From Xestospongia muta (Eukaryota; Porifera; Demospongiae; Haplosclerida; Petrosiidae), in the NCBI GenBank assembly GCA_963693285.1, contig OY848927.1, positions 1,676,501 to 1,740,500 on the forward strand: 64,000 bases of DNA, written 5' to 3'. The notes beneath the pieces were generated by a model that saw only the letters and a list, made by a program, of their open reading frames with translations, was not told the origin of the DNA and searched no databases. The position numbers were made by a program, and so were the translations under genes. How positions within the stretch are numbered: the stretch's first letter is position 1; each line of letters opens with the position of its first letter. Positions 25,988 through 38,636 of the stretch are shown one piece after another.

Positions 25988-28932
25988 ATGGCTGGTAAGA
26001 AATTAACGTGATTTAACTTTAATAATCTTATCCAATAATCTCAGCTCCACCACCTCAAGGCTACGGTCAACCTGGTTACGGTTATGCTCCTGCTCCTCCA
26101 GGTGAGGCGGTTTAGTACTTGATAGTAAACGAGCACAATATAATCTTTTATAAAAAAAGTTGTGTATATAAATAGCAGAGAGGTGTTCAGTAGAATTAGG
26201 TAGATTAGGAAAAAACAAGTAATGACAACCATCTTGTTAACAATTTGGACATAAGGTACTGAGGTATCAATAGAGATCAAGTAATGGACCTGCAATTTGT
26301 TAGGTTGTAGGTGCCTTGTATGAGTATAAATTGTTGGCCTTACTAACGTATTAATAACATCTCTTTGTATAGGACCTGGATATCCTCCTGGACCACCACA
26401 AGGACAACGTAAGTGTGTTTATATACCATATAGTGCTTTATTTTTGAGTAGCTTAAATTTTGAGGTTTTCGCGGATTTGGTCTTAGACGCGAAAATTGTG
26501 CCCTCAAATATTTTTTTGGGAACATGGCCTACAGTAGTAGTTCCGTAAAGCACAGCTACAGCCAAGGGATCTTGAGTGTTTCCGTATTCCTTTCTCCATG
26601 GCAGTTCTTCCCCAACAATAGGAGTCCAAACACACTGGTATACGTGGTAGCCACAAACCATTGCTTAAACACTAAAAGTAGCCATTGCAATAGGCCCACG
26701 TGCACTACTCTTGCCAGCTAGGGGTGGAGTTTAATAATTGCAGTAACCTCGAAATTTATTCCGCAAAATAATTCAGTAACAGCAATCCTCGAAATTTTAG
26801 CTCCTCGAAAATAAAGCGCTATATAGTACATTAGCTATCACACGTTACCATTCTATATTAAATATATAATGAATACTACTACTGTGTTTTAACTGATAGC
26901 TCAGATCCAGTGGATGCAAGCTCCTCAAGCTCCTACGGGTTGCCCTCCTGGTCTGGAATACCTAACTCAAGTTGACCAACTTCTTGTTAACCAACAAATC
27001 GAGCTTTTGGAAAGTAATCTGTCATATTTTAGTATATTTTGATGAAACTTATTCATTTTAGTTCTTACTGGTTGGGAAACTCAGAACAAATATCGAATTC
27101 GTAATTCCTTAGGACAACAAGTATACTTCGCTGCTGAAGGTCAGTTGTAAATGTTATGTTATATTGTAAAGGTCATGTTTGTGCACTGTCATCATGTATT
27201 CTCAAATAACATTCATGGTTATCTTAGTTCTAATTGGAACTTAGCTTTGAATATAATCAAATATTGTCGTGTTGGCTTTGAATATAATCTAATATTGTTG
27301 TGTTGGAGTGTGTAAATGCTTATCATATTACAATTACAACCGACAAAATGATTTTTCCTGTTTAGATTCCAATTGTTGTCTGCGTCAGTACTGTGGTCCT
27401 TCTCGTCCATTTGCCATGAGTATCATTGATAACAATCAGAAAGAAGTGATCCATCTTGAGCGCCCACTTCGTTGTGCAGCATGGTGTTGTTTCTGTTGTC
27501 TTCAGACTATGGAAGTCCAATCTCCACCTGGTACTGTTATTGGATATGTAGAACAGGTACATAACACTTTATCATCTTTATCATGATAATATATCATAGG
27601 ACTGCACTTTTATTTATCCTTGGTTTTCATTAAAAAATGCTGAAGGAGAGACTCTGCTCAAAATCAAAGGACCCTTCTGTACATGTAGGTGTTGCTGGGA
27701 TGTTGAGTTCCAAGTAAGTAATATATGTTTAAGTGCAATGAAATACAGAAACAGGAACTCCATATATGGAGTAGTTTAATTGTGCAACATGATGTAGAGA
27801 TTCCTGGTTCTGTTAAATTAATATTGATTTTTGCTGTTTACACTTGTTAGTTACTATAATTCCAGTCATAGCTGGTAATAACACAAATCTACTGTACAAT
27901 GAATACATTTGAGAGTTCTGGGATAGTTTTTTATTGTTAAATAATATTGTAGATACTGTCAGCTAATGGCACAGATGAAGTAGGCAAGATTAGTAAGAAA
28001 TGGTCTGGTCTAGCCAAAGAGTATTTCACTGATGCTGATAACTTTGGTGTCACATGTAAGTATAGATCATTATTTTATAATGTATGTTCAGTGTAGTGTA
28101 TTGTATCAGATGTCTTCCATACACTAGGATTATTTGAATTCCTTTTCTTTTAGTTCCTATGGACTTGGATGTTAAGATGAAAGCCATTGTGTTGGCAGCC
28201 ACTTTCCTTATTGTAAGTTACAATCAAGTAGACTTATGTAGCAGCTGTCCTGTTACACAGTTTATTGTACATTAATATGTGACATCCATAATGGTTGGAT
28301 ATTACAAGAAATCTTGACCACTGATGAGAACCTTGTCTCCAGTTGCTCACTAAGTAAAATATATGAGAAAAGATGTTCTAGTGACTGTAATTGAATTTAA
28401 ACAATATACACACAGTAGGAATTTAGTATAGTTACACTCAATGCAGCAGACATGTTAATAAGGAATCAGGAAATGTTGTGACTTCGCATAACAATATATT
28501 ATTATCCTTGGTATCTGTATTGATTTAAACTGTCCATTATGCTAGTTAATAGTATCACTCAGTCACTCTCATACCTTCTTGTACTAGAAAGTTAACTACT
28601 AACATGTTCTTTCTGTAATAGAGAGATGTGTTTTTTTAAATCTTTTTGTCTTTACAAATTAATTGTGTCCTCCTATGAGATCAACTTCTGTAAAGTTAAT
28701 CTCTATTATGTTAACACCATCAAATACCAACTGCTTTAGAGAATCTTTAAATTTAATGTTTTAAGTTTAGGGTTTAGAATTTTTAGTGTTTAGAGTTTTA
28801 TATAAATTGTATTATGGTTGTGTAAGAGGATTGTTGACTTTGTTAGAGTTGATTGATAATTTATTTCATGTTGTTTTTTTCTTATAGGACTTTATGTTCT
28901 TTGAGGACAACCAGAACAACCGAAACCGTTAA
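25988..28932 (+). CDS. PLSCR: phospholipid scramblase, copy A
   Basis: Ten exons: 25988-25994, 26045-26101, 26373-26408, 26900-27013, 27062-27139, 27366-27556, 27600-27713, 27953-28055, 28154-28212, 28888-28932. The N-terminus is a short Pro/Gly/Tyr-rich arm ([21 protein letters not shown]) of the kind that binds SH3/WW domains. The scramblase barrel follows: [59 protein letters not shown] and [13 protein letters not shown] (palmitoylatable Cys cluster). Then come a [14 protein letters not shown] segment, matching the EF-hand-like Ca site of the family, and a hydrophobic helix [17 protein letters not shown] near the C-terminus. Family members bind the plasma membrane and are linked to Ca-dependent lipid mixing. 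The ATG-GCT-G first exon is shared with copy B. Intron 3 carries a transposon. The 43-nt intron at 27557-27599 is among the shortest here. Confidence 0.92.
26426..26826. mobile_element. TA-flanked inverted-repeat element with HIRAN-like frame (401 bp)
   Basis: Inserted in intron 3 of scramblase A. The left end CCATATAGTGCTTTATTTTT and the inverted right end CTATATAGCGCTTTATTTTC are terminal inverted repeats, and both sides are flanked by TA (26424-26425 and 26827-26828). The matching intron of scramblase B (TA at 32829-32830) has the same flanks and no element, so the empty site is visible. The TA duplication fits Tc1/mariner-type movement; no transposase is encoded. The interior carries a short minus-strand reading frame, annotated separately. 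Confidence 0.88.
26485..26661 (-). pseudogene. HIRAN-like ORF fragment inside the element
   Basis: The minus-strand frame starts [20 protein letters not shown] and continues through [12 protein letters not shown] and [10 protein letters not shown] before it runs into the inverted repeat. The pattern G-x-Y-x(8-10)-G-E-x-L...N-x-x-D-x-x-A-V-x-V...V-G-H-x-P fits a HIRAN domain (the DNA-end-binding module of HLTF/Rad5-type proteins). It is about 60 residues, shorter than a full domain plus tail, and probably a captured fragment. Confidence 0.6.
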
Positions 28933-29792
28933 CCACAATCCTCATATTTTTTGGAACTCTTCTTTATCTATAATTGTTATGAAATAAATAGTTTAATTTT
29001 ACCAAGTAGATCTCATTAAACATTATGTGACTGGATTTTGTAATATGTATACTTATTGGAACTGTGTAGGTATTATAGTGAAAACTTTTTTGTTACTAAA
29101 TTAACTTTTAAGCCTTTTGTCGATGTATTTGCTATAATTATGTATGATTGATTGTTGCCAATTAAACTTTAACCCTTTTGTGACTGGATCTTTCTATTGA
29201 ACATTAATAGTGACTGGAATATAGTTTTTCTTGCCCCACAGACTTCTTAGTGGAATATATGTTAGCTAGCTCCTCTTTAAAGTTTTAATGATATTTAATT
29301 GTATCAGGGTAAGTAAGTGTATGTATATGACAATATTGCTATAGTGATAGTGTTGGTGTTGTTGTAAATTATTATCTAAAATTAGTTAGGTTAGTGACAG
29401 TGTTGGTATCTCTGAGTTACAGAATGGCCAACATCACAGGGCTCACTCATGGTATAAGTAAGACTAAATTGAAAAGTAGCGATAACCACACTCTTCCATC
29501 AAATTAATATATCAACTTGCTTGGGTGGGAAGTCAGAAATTTGAGGTTATCTGCCTACATCTGTTTCCTAGGTAAACTTGAGTAACTCTACTTTCAGATA
29601 TGTACTTCTCTATTAAATACCACAATGCTAGCGTGTATATATTTCATCTCCTGTCCTGAGAGAATTGAGCGTGCAAACATGCTAGACTGTGTAGACCTAA
29701 TCCAACAATGTCACTGAACTACTTGTATTTAAGAGAGACTGTTTACAATGATCAGTATCATTATTAAGTCTGTCTGTATGTTACCCTGGCAA

Positions 29793-29821
29793 TTAAGGTA
29801 CCTTGACAGATACGTATATAC

Positions 29822-29875
<54 letters not shown>

Positions 29876-29894
29876 AGCTGTCAAAGTACTTTAA
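29793..29894. mobile_element. short palindromic MITE with (TA)n core
   Basis: TTAAGGTACCTTGACAG on the left and its near-perfect inverse, read from the right as TTAAAGTACTTTGACAG, enclose about 50 bp of TA repeat (29828-29871). The ~100-bp unit folds into one long hairpin. It resembles a very short inverted-repeat transposon whose centre expanded as a microsatellite; TA lies at both ends. Confidence 0.65.
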
Positions 29895-30789
29895 TAGTAG
29901 TAAGTTGAAAACAGCTGGCATTAAAACCACTGTTAACAAATGTCTTTTTTTATCAATTTATGAGGGCCCACTTTTAAGTATAAAAACAATGAAGACTGTT
30001 TTTTTAAATCTTAAAATTTTGCATTTATTAAATGATAACATTGACAAACTTCACTAAGATGTAAAAAGTAGGGTACCATTACATTGAAATCTTTTGGCAA
30101 AAATATTAGGCAGTTGAGCTCATAATTCCACCATACCATTTAATTTGCACCATGTGGTAGCTAAATAATGTAGTTATCTCTTAGAAGGAATTAAACTACA
30201 CAACTTGTAACGTCAAGCCACATCCTCAAACAAAGTCATTAACAGGCTACACCCCATATGGGACAAAACGTCAGACATTAACTGAAAAGAGTTCAAAACA
30301 GTTAAAGAATGATTTCTCATTTTTAAAATGATTTAGTGATTTAAATATGGCTTACATTTAAAGATGTGCTGATGTGCTGGGCTTTTCACATTTTTTGTCA
30401 GATATGGATTTCTAAATAATAATTATTTATTTAATTAATTGGTTAATTGTGAAATTATTATTTTTCCATCTTAGTGAGATAATCTTCACCAAATATATAT
30501 TTGAAATAAGTAGACATTTCACAATCTTGAGTCAACTGTTTTCAATCTTCAGTGGTTCAATTAAAAGAATCCTTTATAGTGGGAGATAACTTTTGAAATA
30601 ACATGATTTTGTCTAATGATTAGTCATGTTTTTGCCAAGATTCAAGTAAGAGAAACATTGGTTTATGTAAGGATATAATGGATGTATTATCCTAGTCAAG
30701 GAGTTAGGCTGAATGGAGTAAACTACTGTAATGGTAAAAATCTCATCATCAGGAAGAAAGGGTGGTTGAGGCCTAATGGTGTTCTTGTG

Positions 30790-30986
30790 TACCAAAATCT
30801 GTGTTCTTACAATCTATGTTTTTCACATCCTCTTAATCTGAGTGTCCCGTTTTCAAAATCTCCTCGTTTAAATTCTTTCTTTCCAATTGCCATCCCTCTT
30901 TGAAACTCTCTTCCTCTATCTATTAAAAATCTTAACTATGTTTCCAATTTCAAATCAGTATTATTAACAATGTTTCGTAATCATTA
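30790..30986 (+). pseudogene. 3' relic of a non-LTR (LINE-type) reverse transcriptase ORF
   Basis: The plus-strand frame reads RLNSFFPIAIPL, stop, then NSLPLSIKNLNYVSNFKSVL and MFRNH, stop. The motif SFFPxxIPLWNSLP...SxFK is typical of the extreme C-terminus of non-LTR retrotransposon ORF2 proteins. The expected Trp codon is a stop (TGA) here, and no intact RT core is seen upstream, so this is a dead 5'-truncated copy. Confidence 0.6.
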
Positions 30987-31392
30987 AGCAGTCATTTATT
31001 CTCTTATACTGTTTTATTCACCATTCATCACTAATTTATTTAATTTATTGTCAATTTATTTGCTCTTTGTGTTAGCTTGCTATTGATCATTTCATTGTCT
31101 TTAAAAATGTATCTCCTAGTAGATCTATTAACAGTGAAAAATCTAATTGAACAGTCCCAATGAACGTATGTTCAATATAACTTTATAATAACGTTTTATT
31201 AGGCGTAACTTGATACGACATCAGAAAACTCTGATGTAGTTAATATTCAACGCCATTACATGATTTGACTTTCCGGCGTTTCTGCGTTATCGTTGGAACA
31301 GCGAGTTCAGCAGCTGTGTCCGTGTGTGTACTTGTCACAACCCTATCAGTCTGTCACAACTGTGTACCTGTCACAACCTGTGTGTAGTTATT

Positions 31393-34300
31393 ATGGCTGG
31401 TAAGGAAATACTGTTACATTATCAATAATGTTATTATTACTATAACTTATCAGCTCCACCACCTCAAGGCTATGTTCCAAGTCAAGGATATGCAGGTGAG
31501 ACAGTTTGTATAGTCCAGGTTTGTAGACTACAGCACAATTAATTTTTAAAAATATGTATAGTTGTATACTGTGAATATTAGCGTACACAAGCAGAGTAAT
31601 TTGGAACAAAATTTAGGTTTTGAGAGAAAGTTGTGGTCTGTCAACAGTCTGGACTAGATATAGTGGAATGGACTGGTTAGATAAAAATGTAAATGACTGA
31701 TTTATACAATAATAACAAAGCTCAAAATTCTGTCACACTCACATATAATATGTTCAACACTGTGAGTGATGTTCATTGATAGTTGATGGAACTCCTAGTT
31801 TATTCCTTCATACTACAATGTAAACCTTATTGCATTCAGAAAAAAAGGCTTTTCCCTACTGGAGATGTATAGTCTGAGATTTTTACAAATTATCAGAAAT
31901 TCATATCTCTTCCTTTACACAGTATTAGAGGCTGACATGGTTTCTACAATATGTTGTACATTATTGTATTAAAATAATTATAACTGTTTGCTTGTTTGAT
32001 ATGAGTATCACTGTTTAGTAGTGCCAATGGGTGGTTAAACAAAGTGTCTCAGCTACACTGAGACTACATAATTGTAATTGTCTAAATATGTATTTGTATA
32101 TAAACGTTCGATAATAATGATTATTCATTTAAAATTTTAAATTGTAATCATTCTGATCTGGGACTCAGTCCATTCCACTAGTCCAACCCAATTCATCAAT
32201 TAATGATAGAAAAAATGATGTAAATCCAGAATGACATTAATATAAATGGTCTGTCTTAACTTCATCACAAATGCTGTATTATTATAACCATTTGTCAAAA
32301 ATTACTGGGAGAGTAACTCGGAATATCTTGAAATGTTGAATACATTCCAAGTATGTATAAAAACAGCAGTCTTTACTATGACATCAAGTTCTCTGTCAGG
32401 AACAGAGTTTCAAATTTGAACCCTTAATTTGTTATCCTATTGCTATAACTTTAGCTGTCACTCTTTCACTAGTAGTACTATCAATGCATTCCTCAACATT
32501 ATAGCTTCACATGACTCAACATATTTTATTGTAAATAACAGTCACATGATATACATAAAATGTTACCGAGTTTGCTAATGTAACATCCATTAGTTGCTTT
32601 GACATTGTACTTCTAAAGCATTTGTTTTCAGTATAGAACTCTTACATTTATATATTGAGACAATTGTTATCACTAACGCTATCAAGTTTATTACATTTGT
32701 CAGTGACCTAAACATTTTTGGCAATACTGTCAAATAGTGACGTTGACATACATGTACTTATATTTGTTATTATATAGGACCAGGATATCCTCCTGGACCA
32801 CCACAAGGACAGCGTAAGTGTGTTTATATACATTAGCTATCACACACTACCATTCTATATCAAATATATAATGAATACTACTACTATGTTTTAACTGATA
32901 GCTCAGATCCAGTGGATGCAAGCTCCTCAAGCTCCTGCTGGTTGTCCTCCTGGTCTGGAATACCTAACTCAAGTTGACCAACTTCTTATTAACCAACAAA
33001 TCGAGCTTTTGGAAAGTAATCTGTCATATTTTAGTATATTTTGATGAAACTTATTCATTTTAGTTCTTACTGGTTGGGAAACTCAGAACAAATATCGAAT
33101 TCGTAATTCTCTAGGACAACAAGTATACTTCGCTGCTGAAGGTCAGTTGTAAGGACAATGATATCTTGTTAGGGTGGAGAAAACTTAACATGGTTAATTA
33201 AAATGTCAGGTTAATTCTAAGGAGTCAAGTTACTATATTTAGACTAGTGGGATGGTGGGATAGTATAATTTTGACAGTTTAGAAAATTTAATCTTACAAA
33301 TAACACAATAATCAAACATTTAAATCAATTGCATGGTATAAACACAATCCTTATACTCCTTCTTGTCTTTTCTTATCATATGCTCCTATGGCATATTATC
33401 ATTATTATGTACGTTATCCTATTAAGAATATATTTTACTGGAATGTTGAAATGGTGCAAGAATATATATCTTATTTAGTCAATATAGATGAATTATCAAA
33501 CAGTCAAATTATTTAGATTCCAATTGTTGTCTGCGTCAGTACTGTGGTCCTTCTCGTCCATTTGCCATGAGTATCATTGATAACAATCAGAAAGAAGTGA
33601 TCCATCTTGAGCGCCCACTTCGTTGTTCAGCATGGTGTTGTTTCTGTTGTCTTCAGACTATGGAAGTCCAATCTCCACCCGGTACTGTTATTGGATATGT
33701 AGAACAGGTACATAACATTTTATCATCTTTATCATGATAATATATCATAGGACTGCACTTTTATTTATCCTTGGTTTTCATTGAAAAATGCTGAAGGAGA
33801 GACTCTGCTCAAAATCAAAGGACCCTTCTGTACATGTAGGTGTTGCTGGGATGTTGAGTTCCAAGTAAGTAATATAATATTATGTTAAATCTATTTAGTT
33901 TTGCTAGTTGGACTTTATATTGTAGTTTTCAATAAACACACATATAACTATATTAATTAATTTATTAAAGTGAACTCTAGTACAAGCAGAACTTGTGATT
34001 TCTTTGTGAACTATATGATAAGTATATCAGTCTGTAATTCTAATTAAACTTGCAATTTTAAAATTTCTATACTGCTGGATCTACTGAGTTAATTGGATTC
34101 TCCCTACCCTTAATTTAAAAAAACATACCTTAAATCTACTGTTAATTGTATGTACTAATTTTAGTGACTATAATATTTGCTAAAATTTGTACATCCCAAA
34201 ATTTTAAATACACATAACTCAGAAAAATTGCTGAAATTAATAAAATCTAAATGTTTTAAAATCAACTAATTTTGTTGATACATTTACTATTAGGCTTAAT

Positions 34301-36335
34301 TAAGGTACTTTTTAAATACATTTGTACTTACACTAGTAGAATATGTATTAGTGAGTCCAAAGTGACACTGATTGTCTTACATTAAGAAGCCTCATAACTA
34401 ATACTCATTTATGTAATTGTTCTGTAACTGTATTTTGAATAGCAAACTACAGTATATCAGGATATTGATTGTAACAGTCTATACTTCCATCTATTCTGAA
34501 CTCAATGGTTACTTTTTATGTATTTTCTGGTCACCTCATCATCTTAGCTTGTTATAATGTTTTAAGTTCTGAGTTCAAATGATCAGCATTTTGGATGAAT
34601 TGCTATAGAAATTATAAATCAAGTAGTATGAAGAGATGATACTAGTTTTAAGTAATAATTGACCTCTTATTCTCATTCTTAATACAATGATGCATGAGTA
34701 TTAACTCTCTATATAAATTAATTTGAAATCTCTGACACCAGTGACTTGTTGGGTTCATGATCACCTCACAATGCTCTTAATGTTGTAGGTGATGTCTGGT
34801 GATGGCACACAAGAGGTAGGAAAGGTTACCAAGAAATGGTCTGGTCTAGCCAAAGAGTATTTCACTGATGCTGATAACTTTGGTGTCACATGTAAGTATC
34901 GATCACTATTTTATAATGTATGTTCAGTGTAGTGTGTTGTATCAGATGTCTTCCATACACTAGAATTATTTGAATTCCTTTTCCTTTAGTTCCTATGGAC
35001 TTGGATGTTAAGATGAAAGCCATTGTGTTGGCAGCCACTTTCCTTATTGTAAGTTATATATAGACTTTTAAAATAAACTACACTTTCTTAGTTACTGGTA
35101 TAGTATTTTCTTCTGACACAACCACTGCTGACCTTGCAGTCCTATAATAATGTGATAATGTATAGCATCATTCATTTCTGTTGTTGTAACTGCATTCTTA
35201 CTAGCAAATGCACTCAGTAAGTAATGAGTTTAATTACTATGAAAGCACTCTGATGATGAGTGAGACCAATAGTCCTTTATGTTCACTGCTTTTGAACTCT
35301 GCTCCAGATTCACCCAACCTAAAATACAAGCAAGATTAATGATATATCTAGTAATATTAGACTGTTTGACGTCTGGTGGTTATCAGGCAGGCAATAGCAC
35401 TGCCTAATGTAGGGATGGCATGATGTTCTTTCTTCTCTTTCCTTCTTTCTTCTTATACTGTTTAAATCATGATAACTATATAACTAGAAAGCTTTTAACA
35501 ATACATTTACACAAAATTTATCATTTTATGTACGTTGTGTCTGTTTTTATATCAATCGCTTTAACAAATAAAAATATTGGTTTTACTATAGCTTCTCCCA
35601 TAAAACATCATTTTATTGCTTTGAATTAAGTTTATGAGTTGTAATTATATTCATGAGAAAATAAAATAAATGGAGGTCAATAAGACAGTATTCTATACTA
35701 ACACGAGGCCAAGTTCCTTCTTCAGCAACCATTTCATCATGTTTCTTAAGGAGATCAGACTTATCTCTTCTTATGGTGCATTGCTAGCATACATAAATTA
35801 TACTTTCTGATGCTTGCATAATAATATCATTATTAATAACATCAACTATAGCAATACAGTATATCCTGAATACATTGTTCCAAAGTATTACGTTAAGTTT
35901 TAAAAAAATTTTTAAATAGTTCTTTAAATGTAGGGATGGTGGTTGAAACATCTCAAACAAGCCCAAAGTGGAGATGGCAATGTGCTACTGCTGTGGTGAC
36001 AAATAACCTTTATTTTAATGCTACTATGTAGGGATGTCTACACTGTCATTCCTACTTTGGGCTTGTTTGAGATATTTTTACTGTCGTCCCTAAATTAATG
36101 AATTTTTTAGATTACTTGTCCCTTTGGTATTAATGGTTCTCCACATTATTTTATGTTATCACTAGTTACAAACTATTTTTAAAATATTTGTTTTACTGTC
36201 TAGCACATGACTATCTGCCAGAGAGAGTCTTAAAATTGTTTGGATCATGTTTATAAATTTGTTCTTATAATTATAATTTATCTCTTAATGTAGGATTTTA
36301 TGTTCTTTGAGGACAATCAGAACAGACGTTACTAA
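31393..36335 (+). CDS. PLSCR: phospholipid scramblase, copy B
   Basis: Tandem paralog of copy A with the same ten-exon plan: 31393-31399, 31454-31495, 32778-32813, 32902-33015, 33064-33141, 33517-33707, 33751-33864, 34789-34891, 34990-35048, 36294-36335. The N-terminal arm differs ([14 protein letters not shown]), the first half of exon 8 differs ([17 protein letters not shown] against [17 protein letters not shown]) and the tail differs (NQNRRY against NQNNRNR). Exons 4-7, the second half of exon 8 and exon 9 are almost identical at DNA level, as are three of the short introns. Function is as for copy A. Introns 2, 7 and 9 are long (about 0.9-1.3 kb) and unlike those of copy A. The C-terminal exon keeps [10 protein letters not shown]. 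Confidence 0.92.
35931..36097. mobile_element. inverted-repeat MITE in last intron of scramblase B
   Basis: TGTAGGGATGGTGG...ATCTCAAACAAGCCCAAAGT on the left is mirrored by ACTTTGGGCTTGTTTGAGAT...CGTCCCTAAA on the right. The inner 20 bases match perfectly as an inverted repeat. Further GTAGGGATG motifs at about 35410 and 36029 suggest nested or related copies; an outer boundary near 35405 is possible. No coding capacity. Confidence 0.65.
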
Positions 36336-36636
36336 TATTACAGTGTATATATATATTGTGTGGCTCATAATTTAATTATCTACTCGTTATTATAACGAAT
36401 TAAAAGTGTTATAATATATAATTTTATCATCATTTTTCGTTATTTTTATCATTAGTTATATATATCATCAGTTTTTATTAATATTTTAAAACTTTAACCC
36501 TTTCATAACTTGGTTTTCTATTCTGGTGTTAATGTGAGTTGAATGTGCTGATATGGGAAAGTCATGTTGAAATACTTAGAATAGTGACTGGGATAATGTT
36601 ATTTTTGCCTCACAGATTTCTTTAAGAGGTAGTTTA

Positions 36637-38636
36637 ATGGAACAAATGAAGGTATTGTTTTTAGCACCTCAGCCATTGTGCACACCTCAAGGCTATGATG
36701 ACATTTATCAAGGTTAGGATGGATTTTATGGTACAATGTAGTATCTGGAGTGAATAGTCTTGCTAAATCAGGCTCTATAGGAAAGTGTGGTTTATGAGAC
36801 TATTTAAAGTAATATTATATAGAGTGCTGGTAATGGTTATCACATATTTCAATGAAAATTAATAGATTTTTGTCCAAAGGGAATCTAAATATAGTTTATA
36901 CTCTTGTTACTCAACAGTACCTGTTCAATTGGATGAACCATTGTGGATGGTAGGAGTGCCACATTTTCTTCATGCTAATATGATCACATTATGTATGAAA
37001 TTAGATGCTCTTATTTTGTCTCAATCACTTTTAGAGGTAAGGTTTGCATAGCCATAACACAATATGTTGTCATAGTGCATTTGGTCCTTCTCTAAATTTG
37101 TCCCCTGGGTTATACTAGTGCAAATGTCCTCAGAGACATTCTGTACTAGTGTAATATGTCCATGTAGGACTGCTGGCACTAGTACAGATTGTCCCCTCTC
37201 AGTACAGTGTCCCCCCTAAACTCCTAAATAAGTATTTGGTCAACGACAATGAATGAAAAAATCATAATAATGAATTGAAAATAATAACACAACCTATAAA
37301 CAACCGTCACAAAACCATTCTGAATTCCTCTTTTTCCATGATTTTCGGAGTGTTCACACAAACATCATGGTACCATTTATTACACAAACTGCAACATATC
37401 ATTCTACCACTCTATGGTAGCCAGCAAGCACAATAGATGTTGTAAGTTATTTGACAATTTATCCAAGCTTTCACATTTAGTGAACCCATTTGGGTACCTA
37501 TGGTAACGAAGAAAGTCTTAAAGGAAGTAGTAATTGTCTTCATTGGCAGCCATCTCTCTGTCTAGTACCTAGATCTAGATCTTGATCTTAAAAGTATAAA
37601 CAATGTGTTTTTGGTTTTATACATTTAAGCTTTAAATGCAAAGAATTAACGTGTATTACAATATTCATACCTGGTTGGTAACTCAGTTAGTAGTTTCTAT
37701 TCATCCATTGATGGGGAGACATTTCACACACATCAGGGGGATAGTCTGCACTCTGAAAACGTAATGGATGGCATTACAAACAGTCTATGTTTTGTTTCAT
37801 GTAAATAAATGTTTGTCTTTCCATAGGGTATCACTGATACTCAGAGAAAAGTGACTTTTGAACATACTCTTACTAGTAAGACACAAACTGTCATTGAAAG
37901 AATGACTGAACAGTTGAGACGAAATAATGTTCATGTCACTGCAGAGGTATTGTTTGACACAATAGTTTATTTAATACTTATTTTCTGTAGGAGTATCTTC
38001 AATTATCTGGTCTGAGCAATCTCTTTCCTCAGGTTCTATGTTATTTGAAATGTCCTGTGTCTACAGACCACAGTAAACTCATAGACAGTGAGTTAGTAAT
38101 AAATATTTAAATTAGTTTGACATCTCCTTTTATTGCAGTCTACCTGAATCAAGTGACAGCTCTTAATAATCTACTAGTTATAGCACAAGAGTTGCAGACA
38201 GATCTACAAGTGTCTGCCTCACACAAATACATAGCCCACCAGTTGGCAATACTCTATGTTAGTTCTCTTTGTATTAGCATATTATAATATTATACAATGT
38301 CTGTTTATGATAAGTTGCTGAACAATTTGTTAATACTATAGCAATGTGTAGGATCATTAGGTACTCCATTGGTTCCTTATAAAAGACATATTGAAGAGTT
38401 GTTTGATGCAGTTAAAGTAGCTTGTATACCATCAGAAGCAAATCTGCTTCCAAGACTATCTTCTCAACTGCAGAAAAGGTAGATAAATGTCCAATATAAT
38501 AATATACGTTTTGTTTGTTTCTTTTTGTTGTAGCTTGTCAGAACTAACACAAGCATTAATTCAAGCTTCAACATCATTCCAACATGACTTGGTTTTACCT
38601 CTTTCTTCTTTATTAAGTACTCTTCATATTACCTGA
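36637..38636 (+). CDS. unrecognised helical protein, about 270 aa
   Basis: Spliced model with exons about 36637-36712, 36918-37036, 37827-37946, 37991-38088, 38139-38258, 38342-38478 and 38534-38636; phases agree. It begins MEQMKVLFLAPQPLCTPQGY and ends SSLLSTLHIT. Most of it is predicted helical (TSKTQTVIERMTEQLRRNN; YLNQVTALNNLLVIAQELQ; SSQLQKSLSELTQALIQAST), with no signal peptide, membrane segment or catalytic motif. Length and helical character recall small spindle/Golgi-complex subunits (a weak resemblance to HAUS2-like augmin subunits came to mind), but I cannot assign a family. The start ATG is chosen because the frame runs directly into the conserved-looking second exon. The 0.8-kb intron 37037-37826 is repeat-like with spaced ACTAGT motifs. 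Confidence 0.65.
37090..37215. repeat. diverged short repeat with ACTAGTG/GTCC motifs
   Basis: Within an intron, variants of TACTAGTG...(A)TGTCC recur about every 45-55 bp (near 37117, 37144 and 37181, the last as CACTAGTAC). The copies are too diverged to define a unit precisely. Confidence 0.3.

Larger units (their letters stand above)
28933..31392. other. spacer between the two scramblase genes
   Basis: These 2.46 kb separate the tandem copies. They contain the 3' end of copy A, a palindromic TA-core element (29793-29894), a LINE-type relic (about 30790-30986) and the promoter of copy B. No intact gene was found. Confidence 0.6.
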
